A DNA stretch of 44,180 nt from Deltaproteobacteria bacterium (GTDB lineage Bacteria; Myxococcota_A; Polyangia; Polyangiales; B10-G4), in assembly GCA_003647065.1 (NCBI GenBank), contig QMMC01000005.1, forward strand, positions 1 to 44,180, in the 5' to 3' direction. Shown here piece by piece: positions 38,888 through 44,180 of this stretch. Each line of letters begins with the position of its first letter. Positions within the stretch are counted from its first letter, which is position 1. The position numbers and the translations under genes were made by a program. The notes under the pieces were generated by a model. The model had not been told where the DNA came from and did not search any database. It was given only the letters and a program-made list of their open reading frames with translations.

Positions 38888-39792
38888 CGGAGCCTCATCA
38901 GGTTCGACAGGCCCAGCTCTTCGAGCCAGGGGAAGGGCAAAGAGAACCCGTCCGGACCCGTCGGTTCGGTGGAGAGCGGTTGAAAGACGATGGTGATGGT
39001 CGAGAAGCTGATCTGGTCGGCGAGATGGCGCTGCCGTCCTTTGAAGCGCTCGATGATGTCCGTCAGCCGCTGAAGCTCACGCTCGATGGCGAGGGCATCC
39101 TCGACCGCGTCGGCGCGCTCCAGCAGTTGCTCGAGACGTGCACGCATCACCTCGGCGTTTCGGAGCCGAATGACGATGTCTCGAAACTCCTCGCCGACGT
39201 CTTGCACGTTCACTTCGCGGTGCAGTACGTCCCCGGCGCCCTCCACTCGGTCCACGGCTTGCTGAAAACGCGCCGCCGGGACCCGGAGCACGAGCTCGAC
39301 GTCAGTGCGGCGGGCGAGGAACGCCCCGAGCTCGGCGAATTGTTCGAGGATCGCGTCCTGAGTCTGGGTGACCTCGTAGACCCCCAGGTGGAAGCGCGCG
39401 GTGTAGATCAAGAGCGGTCCGCTCAGATCGACGCCGTCGGTGGCCTGCTGATCCGGGGCGCCCTGCCCTTGCTGGGGTGCGGCCTGCTGGGGTGCGGGGG
39501 TGTTTTGGGCCAACTGGGGCCGCGGCTCCATGAGCACGTCACCCTGCGGGAGGGCACCGTCCATCTCGGCGGATTCGAAGTTGTAGTCGCCGCCCCATCC
39601 ACCGCCCCCGGCCGGAGCGCTGGCTTGGACCGACTCGGCGACGGGTGCGTAGTCGCCGGACGGAGGCGCCATTGGCGCCGACCCACCCGAAGACCGGCTA
39701 TCCGATGCGCCCCCCGATTCCTCGTACGCGTAGCTATTGCTAGCGCATCCGAGGGCGATCCACCCCAAGACCACGATGCTCAATCGCTTCAT
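38884..39792 (-). CDS. DUF4349 lipoprotein
   Basis: A 302-aa lipoprotein whose signal ends at Cys16 (VVLGWIALGC). A Ser/Gly/Pro/Gln-rich linker (about 20-115) leads to the DUF4349 domain: LIYTARFHLGVYEVTQTQDAI, VELVLRVPAARFQQAVDRVEG, then a helical hairpin (LEQLLERADAVEDALAIERELQRL) and a final strand STITIVFQP. DUF4349 proteins are exported and of unknown function, usually with a C-terminal membrane segment; none is evident here, and the lipid anchor may replace it. GGAGG lies 5 nt before ATG 39792. It is the first gene of the minus-strand lipoprotein operon. Confidence 0.88.
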   Translation of the reverse strand: MKRLSIVVLGWIALGCASNSYAYEESGGASDSRSSGGSAPMAPPSGDYAPVAESVQASAPAGGGGWGGDYNFESAEMDGALPQGDVLMEPRPQLAQNTPAPQQAAPQQGQGAPDQQATDGVDLSGPLLIYTARFHLGVYEVTQTQDAILEQFAELGAFLARRTDVELVLRVPAARFQQAVDRVEGAGDVLHREVNVQDVGEEFRDIVIRLRNAEVMRARLEQLLERADAVEDALAIERELQRLTDIIERFKGRQRHLADQISFSTITIVFQPLSTEPTGPDGFSLPFPWLEELGLSNLMRLR

Positions 39793-39818
39793 ACGCCCCT
39801 CCGACGTTTTGGCCCGCC

Positions 39819-40977
39819 TTACGGTCTAGACCGTCTTGCCGGGAGCATACGCCGTTCTCCCAGCTTCGTGCTTGCCGCACGGCAAGTGAAGATCATTGGT
39901 GTTCTCGCGTACCCCACGGCCTCCTCGCGTACCCGGGCCTGGTGCCTGCGCTTGTTCGACATGAAGAGCTCTCCGTAATCGCGCACAGCTTCGAGGTCGT
40001 TGTGCGCGCGGCAGCGAAGTTCGACATTTGCGACAGAATGCCCACCGCCTTTTGCCCAGGCCTCGACGTGAGCAAACTCGACACGCCGGGTCTCGCCGCA
40101 TCGGCGACCATCCACGCTGACGAAGCCGCACCGTCCTTCATCGCGCTTCCATACCGTTCTCCGAACCGCAGCCGGAATGGCACGCACTCGCTCATCCGTC
40201 ATCGCATTAGTCGTATTAGTCGTCTTGCGAGCCCGTTCCGTGATCGCCGCCTTCCTCTTCAATGTTTGCTCGAGGAGAAGGCTGAGCGCACGCTGCACGA
40301 TCGCCGCGGGATCGCCGTTGGGTATCTGGTGCGCAAGAAGGTCCTGCAGTTGCCCGAGGTCGAGGTGGGCGCCTTCATCGATCGTGACGGTGAGCTTGTA
40401 CCGCTGCGGCGCGAGTGGCTCGGGGTCGGGGGAGCGTTTGGGACGCCGGGATTCAGCCGCCGCGCGTTCACTCGTGGCACATGAGGCCTGCGGCCCTTCG
40501 GCTATACGTTCCGTCGGAGTGAGAGTCACTTCAATCGCGCGCCGCGGGACCACGCGGACCCGTGAGGCGACGTCAGGCCTAGGCGCCAGCGACGCCCTCA
40601 GGTTGTCGATCTGTGCCAGGCTTTTGTGCTTGGCCTGCGCCAGTACGCTGGCGTGGTTTTCCTCTGTGAGCAGGGTCTTGAGCCGCAGGACTCCGCTCAT
40701 GTGGATTTCGCCGCGGCCGATCATCGAAAACACCAGCGGGAAACGATGCGCCAGCCGCGCGACACCGATGCGTTTCCCTGCCACCGGTTCCGACATGTGG
40801 AAGCGTTTCGTACACATGTCGAACATCGACGAGTACCCCCGCTCCGCCCAGGTTTGCCGCCGATCGATCTCGTCGATCATGCGTAGCAATTCGGTGTTGT
40901 GGCGGCAGTCGCGATCGACCGCCTGGCGCGAAGCGCTGCAGCAATACGTCGTCAGTCAAAGACGTCAGGAGTTCCAT
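39819..40977 (-). pseudogene. HNH endonuclease gene with N-terminal frameshift
   Basis: The long open frame (40889-39819, 356 aa) encodes a central helical region (GYSSMFDMCTKRFHMSEPVA; GEIHMSGVLRLKTLLTEENH) and a C-terminal HNH nuclease motif (VWKRDEGRCGF, then RRVEFAHVEAWAKGGGHSVANVEL and RCRAHNDLEA). The expected N-terminus, MELLTSLTDDVLLQRFA, starts at ATG 40977 in another frame. It joins in register to QAVDRDCRHNTELLRMID if one G is removed from the GG at 40925-40926 (plus strand); the 1159-nt length is 3n+1. This suggests a frameshift mutation, a sequencing error or recoding. Codons end in A/T much more often than in neighbours, suggesting transfer. Confidence 0.8.
39821..39834. repeat. 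14-bp perfect palindrome at the HNH gene end
   Basis: ACGGTCTAGACCGT is an uninterrupted palindrome overlapping the last codons of the HNH gene and contains the rare tetramer CTAG. It has no loop, so it is unlikely to be a terminator; a protein-binding or integration site is possible. Confidence 0.3.
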
Positions 40978-41162
40978 GCGAGTGAGACGCGCCGGAGCCC
41001 GACCGACTGACCGATTCGCCCCCATTCGCCTTCGACGACCCTTGCTTCGCCAACACGGAAACAGTCTCTCCAACTTCACACGCAACTGCAGGCCCGATCC
41101 GCCGACAAGGAGGCGAGCGGATGCGCCCGGGTGTGGTGTGCCGGATCAATCCAGGAGGACAT

Positions 41163-41468
41163 ATGGATCTGAAGAACATGACGCCACGGGAACTCGACGC
41201 GGAGATGCGCGCAGTTCTCGACGAACAGGCGCAGATGGCTCGCGAATCGTGCGAACCGATCGGGCGGTTGCTTCGTGCAGCACCGATCACCTTCTACGAG
41301 GCCGAGGGTCGAGGACGGCTTCGCATCGAGCTACCCGAAGCGACGATGGAGACACTCCGTGACCTCTGCGATGCGCTGACGGGGCTCGATGGGTACGAGC
41401 TCGAGGACGATCACCTCGTGGGCCTGCTCGCCCTCGCGGTTCTACGTGGGGGCCCGCTGCGTCCGTAG
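41163..41468 (+). CDS. Small hypothetical protein
   Basis: A 101-aa, mostly helical acidic protein (MTPRELDAEMRAVLDEQAQMARES; LPEATMETLRDLCDALTGLDGYELED). ATG 41163 is strongly supported by AGGAGG 4 nt upstream; the track start (41121) has no such site. It is divergent from the HNH gene (185 bp between starts). Its codon use is intermediate between the HNH gene and the core genes. There is no recognisable family and no partner toxin in view. Confidence 0.7.
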   Translation: MDLKNMTPRELDAEMRAVLDEQAQMARESCEPIGRLLRAAPITFYEAEGRGRLRIELPEATMETLRDLCDALTGLDGYELEDDHLVGLLALAVLRGGPLRP

Positions 41469-41481
41469 CGGAGCCCGCGCG

Positions 41482-43149
41482 TCAGCCCTCGAGGAGGCCG
41501 ACGGTGTCGATCTGCGGCCAGCCGGGGATGGCGTTGTCGACGTAGACGCATACCCCCTCGATGCGCTGGGGTCGCGGGAGCTCGATCTCCAGCACCTGGG
41601 CGCCCGAAACGGGAGCCGGCGCGTCCTGCCATACGAGTGACTCTCCACGCCCATGGATCACGGTGACCGCGAACGTGGCCCCGGCGCCGTAGGTCTCGAA
41701 GACGCGGATCGTGCGGACCGGTTCGAGGGCGTCGAAGGCGAGCTCGAGCCAATCGACCCCCTTTTCACGCTCTCGGGGCGCCCATGCGCCCGGGAGGTCC
41801 CCCGAGACGGGATAGAGGCCGGGCGACCCCGTCGCGTGCCCGGCCCCCCAGTAGCCCCCGTAGCTCGACGAGGCGCGGGCGCTCGCCGGCCAGGTGCCGC
41901 GCCACCGTGCCCGCCAGTCGTGGCTCATCATTTCGAAGAATGTGTAGCGCGAACCCCGGCCGAGGGGTTTCCCGTCGAAGCCGCGCATGAGTCGCTCGCG
42001 CAGTGTGCGGTCGGCCCCGCTGCGGTACGCGCTTCCGCGCGGCACGCCGTCGTGCATGGTCCGCCGCGGCGGCGTGAGGAGCGCGATGCTGTCGATCTCG
42101 GACCACCGGGGGCCGGTGTTGTCGATCCGGCACCAGACGCGGTCCACTCGCCGGAGCGAAGGAAGATCCACTTCGAGGACGCGCGCCTCGCGCGAGCCGT
42201 GCTCCTCTCGCGCGCCCTGCCACACGCGTTCGAGGCCTGCCTCGGTGCCGATCCGGACCTCGACCGTGCTTCCCGGGGCGCACGTCTCGAAGATCCGAAT
42301 CGCTCGCGTCGGCGGAGTCTCGCGAGGGAACGTCGCCTCGACCCACTCATCGGCGCTGCGCCGCATCTTCGGAGCCCACGCCCCGCGGCGGTCTCCACCG
42401 CGGGGCCATACCTTCGGGCGCCCGACCATCTGGGCCGCGCTCCACGAGCCGGCGTTGTACTCGCTCGATGCTCGGGCGGAGATGGGCCAGACGCCGCGGG
42501 AGTCGACCAGGCTGTCGATGCCCTCGATCTGGCGCGGCGTGTAGCGGCGAGCGCCCGCAGGCTCGCGCTCGGTGCTCGGGTGGGTCCGCTTGGTGTCGAG
42601 GGCGACGGGCGCCCCGGAGCTGAGGCGGGCGATGCTGTCGATCTCCGACCACTTCGAGAATGTGTTGTCGATGTACACCCGCACCTCGTGCACGGGCTGA
42701 GGCTTGGGTAGCCGCACGTCGAGGAGCTGAGCGGTGGAGCCGAGTTTGGTGTTCGGTGGGCCGAGCCACACGACCTCGAACCCCCCACCCGAGTCGACGG
42801 TCACGGCGTAGACCGCCCCCGGACCACAGGTCTCGAATACGCGGATCACTTCCGTGGGCGGGCCGGGATCGAAACGCACCTCGAGCCATTCGACGGGTGA
42901 GGTCTTCTTGCGCGGAGCCCACGCCCCGGGAACGTCTCCGGAGCGCGGCCACACCTTGGGCCGACCGCAGGCCTGGGGTGCTTGCCAGGAGCTCAGCCCG
43001 TACTGACTCGATGCCGTCGCCGAGACCGGCCACGTCGCACTGACGTGCACGTCGACATTGCGCGCGACGGGCGCCGGGGTCCGCGTGGCTTCCCCGAATC
43101 GCCCCCCGCGATATCCACCCTCGATATCTTCGACACCGAGCTTGATCAT
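41482..43149 (-). CDS. Protein with three discoidin-like repeat domains
   Basis: A 555-aa protein from ATG 43149. Three copies of an approximately 140-residue domain lie at about 39-177, 220-359 and 419-553. Each follows the plan: ASSxY with aromatic residues, GxPxxxPxxGDxxGAWAP, EWLEL/VxF, IRVFETxxPG, then VxxVxVYIDN and WxEIDxIxLL. The pattern of a WLEV strand, RVFET and a closing EID strand resembles the galactose-binding/F5-8 C (discoidin) fold, which binds sugars or other ligands. No signal peptide or membrane span is visible, which is unusual for such domains. The track start (43518) lies inside the divergent methyltransferase. No Shine-Dalgarno is obvious. Confidence 0.85.
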   Translation of the reverse strand: MIKLGVEDIEGGYRGGRFGEATRTPAPVARNVDVHVSATWPVSATASSQYGLSSWQAPQACGRPKVWPRSGDVPGAWAPRKKTSPVEWLEVRFDPGPPTEVIRVFETCGPGAVYAVTVDSGGGFEVVWLGPPNTKLGSTAQLLDVRLPKPQPVHEVRVYIDNTFSKWSEIDSIARLSSGAPVALDTKRTHPSTEREPAGARRYTPRQIEGIDSLVDSRGVWPISARASSEYNAGSWSAAQMVGRPKVWPRGGDRRGAWAPKMRRSADEWVEATFPRETPPTRAIRIFETCAPGSTVEVRIGTEAGLERVWQGAREEHGSREARVLEVDLPSLRRVDRVWCRIDNTGPRWSEIDSIALLTPPRRTMHDGVPRGSAYRSGADRTLRERLMRGFDGKPLGRGSRYTFFEMMSHDWRARWRGTWPASARASSSYGGYWGAGHATGSPGLYPVSGDLPGAWAPREREKGVDWLELAFDALEPVRTIRVFETYGAGATFAVTVIHGRGESLVWQDAPAPVSGAQVLEIELPRPQRIEGVCVYVDNAIPGWPQIDTVGLLEG

Positions 43150-43319
43150 GGGTGGATTCAACCACAGGGGGACGGTCCGCACTTTCCGAATTTTGCATTC
43201 CACGCACGCTTCGAACTCAGGGCGCCTGGAGGATGCGCGGCCTTCATTGGGCCAAAGCCTGTGGACGCGGCCCGGACCTGCGATTGGCACTCGCGACCGC
43301 CGTGCCTTACGGTCCTCCC

Positions 43320-44180
43320 GTGCACGAAGAGCGGCCCGAGGGAAACGCGTTTTCCGCTGAACGGTACGCGAAGCTCGCTGGCTTCGACTCGGACTGGCGG
43401 GACGGTTGGTGGAGTGAAGACTTCCTCGGACTGCTCGCGTCTCGATGGCGCCTCGACCGGGTCCAACGTCTGCTGGACGTAGGCTCGGGCGGAGGCCACT
43501 GGGGCCAGCGCCTCGCAAAATGGCTTCCCGACGGAGCTGAACTCGTGGGCGTGGACCGGGAGCAGGGCTTCCTCGAGGGGGCCGCGGCGCGGGCGGAGGA
43601 GCGCGGTCTTTCGGGGGCGACCTATGTTCGCGGCGACGCCGAATCCCTGCCCTTCGAGGACGCCACCTTTGACGCAGTCACCTGCCAGACCGTGCTCATG
43701 CACGTGGCGAATCCGGCGGCGGCCCTCGCCGAGATGCGCCGGATCCTGAAACCCGGGGGCCTCGTGATCGTCTCCGAGCCCGACAACATGGCCAACGCCA
43801 TGGTCGAGATGTCGGCCAATCCCCGGCCCGACTGGAAGACCGCGTCGGCGCTTCTGGGTTTCCTGCACGTGGTCGAGGTCGGCAAGGAGGCCCGAGGCCA
43901 GGGGGACAGCTCCATCGGGGCGCGCATGGCCGGACTCGTCGCCGATGCGGGCTTCGAGCAGGTGACCGCGTGCACCAACGACCGGTGCGCGGCCCTCCAC
44001 CCGCCCTACGCTACCCGGACCCAGCAGGTCGACCTCGCCCAAGAAATCGAATGGGCCGAAGGCGACGTCTGGCCCGCGGCCGGGCACCGCGAAGACGCGC
44101 ACCGGCTCTTCCTCGCCGGGGGCGGCGCGGCCGAGGACTTCGACGACCTATGGCAGCTCCAGATGACGCGCCAGCGCACG
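43320..44180 (+). CDS. Class I SAM-dependent methyltransferase (3' end outside window)
   Basis: An open frame from GTG 43320 (VHEERPEGNAFSAERYAKL) to the window end, 287 codons with no stop. The S-adenosylmethionine pocket is LLDVGSGGGHWGQRLA, followed by an acidic loop end (LVGVDREQ), motif II/III DAESLPFEDATFDAV and post-motif LKPGGLVIVSEPDN: the UbiE/Methyltransf_11 pattern of small-molecule methyltransferases. The substrate cannot be inferred. It is absent from the ORF track because it lacks an ATG near the start and is truncated. GTG 43302 is an alternative start; neither has a good Shine-Dalgarno. It is divergent from the discoidin-repeat gene. Confidence 0.88.
   Translation, partial: MHEERPEGNAFSAERYAKLAGFDSDWRDGWWSEDFLGLLASRWRLDRVQRLLDVGSGGGHWGQRLAKWLPDGAELVGVDREQGFLEGAAARAEERGLSGATYVRGDAESLPFEDATFDAVTCQTVLMHVANPAAALAEMRRILKPGGLVIVSEPDNMANAMVEMSANPRPDWKTASALLGFLHVVEVGKEARGQGDSSIGARMAGLVADAGFEQVTACTNDRCAALHPPYATRTQQVDLAQEIEWAEGDVWPAAGHREDAHRLFLAGGGAAEDFDDLWQLQMTRQRT

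Noticed and set aside
43158-44102. 314-aa minus-strand ORF
   Set aside because: Antisense to the methyltransferase, whose SAM motifs are unmistakable on the plus strand.

Overview
The window looks like chromosomal DNA of a high-GC myxobacterium-type organism (Myxococcota, Polyangia/Sandaracinaceae-like). This is inferred from very GC-rich third codon positions, many predicted outer-membrane lipoproteins, a transmembrane Ser/Thr kinase beside an FHA-type sigma-54 activator, PilZ proteins, a PPi-type phosphofructokinase and an OmpA protein with thrombospondin type 3 repeats. No rRNA, tRNA, CRISPR array, prophage or plasmid backbone was seen. Most long antisense ORFs in the track are GC-skew shadows.

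Layout. 1-4.6 kb: 5' part of a secreted protein, a PAS-PAS hybrid histidine kinase, a divergent PPi-dependent phosphofructokinase, a ChaC-type cyclotransferase, and rpsU with a clear intrinsic terminator. 4.8-9.2 kb: two lipoproteins (one 959 aa) and a secreted coiled-coil protein. 9.3-13.1 kb: clpB and an unknown polytopic membrane protein. 13.4-15.2 kb: two unrelated lipoproteins, then a relic second copy of the first whose middle is replaced by a palindromic REP/MITE-like element. 15.2-19.5 kb: a TPR/coiled-coil protein and a TMEM260-like (DUF2723) glycosyltransferase preceded by a four-residue upstream ORF. 19.6-23.2 kb: a propeller-like lipoprotein, a PilZ protein and the molybdenum-enzyme maturation pair fdhD-mobA. 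23.2-28.8 kb: OmpA/TSP3 protein, membrane Ser/Thr kinase and, divergently, an FHA / degenerate-GGDEF / sigma-54 AAA+ / Fis regulator. 28.8-34.8 kb: acyl-CoA desaturase, a clan CD (caspase/legumain-like) membrane protease, PilZ protein, lipoprotein, and a MORN/YwqK-repeat protein with an acidic tail. 34.8-39.8 kb: alpha/beta-hydrolase lipoprotein, then a minus-strand cluster of a DUF4349 lipoprotein, a small lipoprotein, an outer-membrane protein and a redoxin. 39.8-44.2 kb: a frameshifted HNH endonuclease gene, a small unknown ORF, a protein with three copies of a discoidin-like domain, and a methyltransferase that runs off the window.

How the genes may work together. The best candidate for a dedicated system is the divergent kinase/FHA-activator pair at 25.1-28.8 kb: a membrane kinase with a periplasmic sensor-like tail and a phosphothreonine-reading sigma-54 activator that carries a catalytically dead GGDEF-like domain. 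Other functional groupings are fdhD-mobA (overlapping, translationally coupled) and the DUF4349 lipoprotein operon (ATGA overlap and a 3-nt gap). Function assignments come from motif reading only; no database search was possible.
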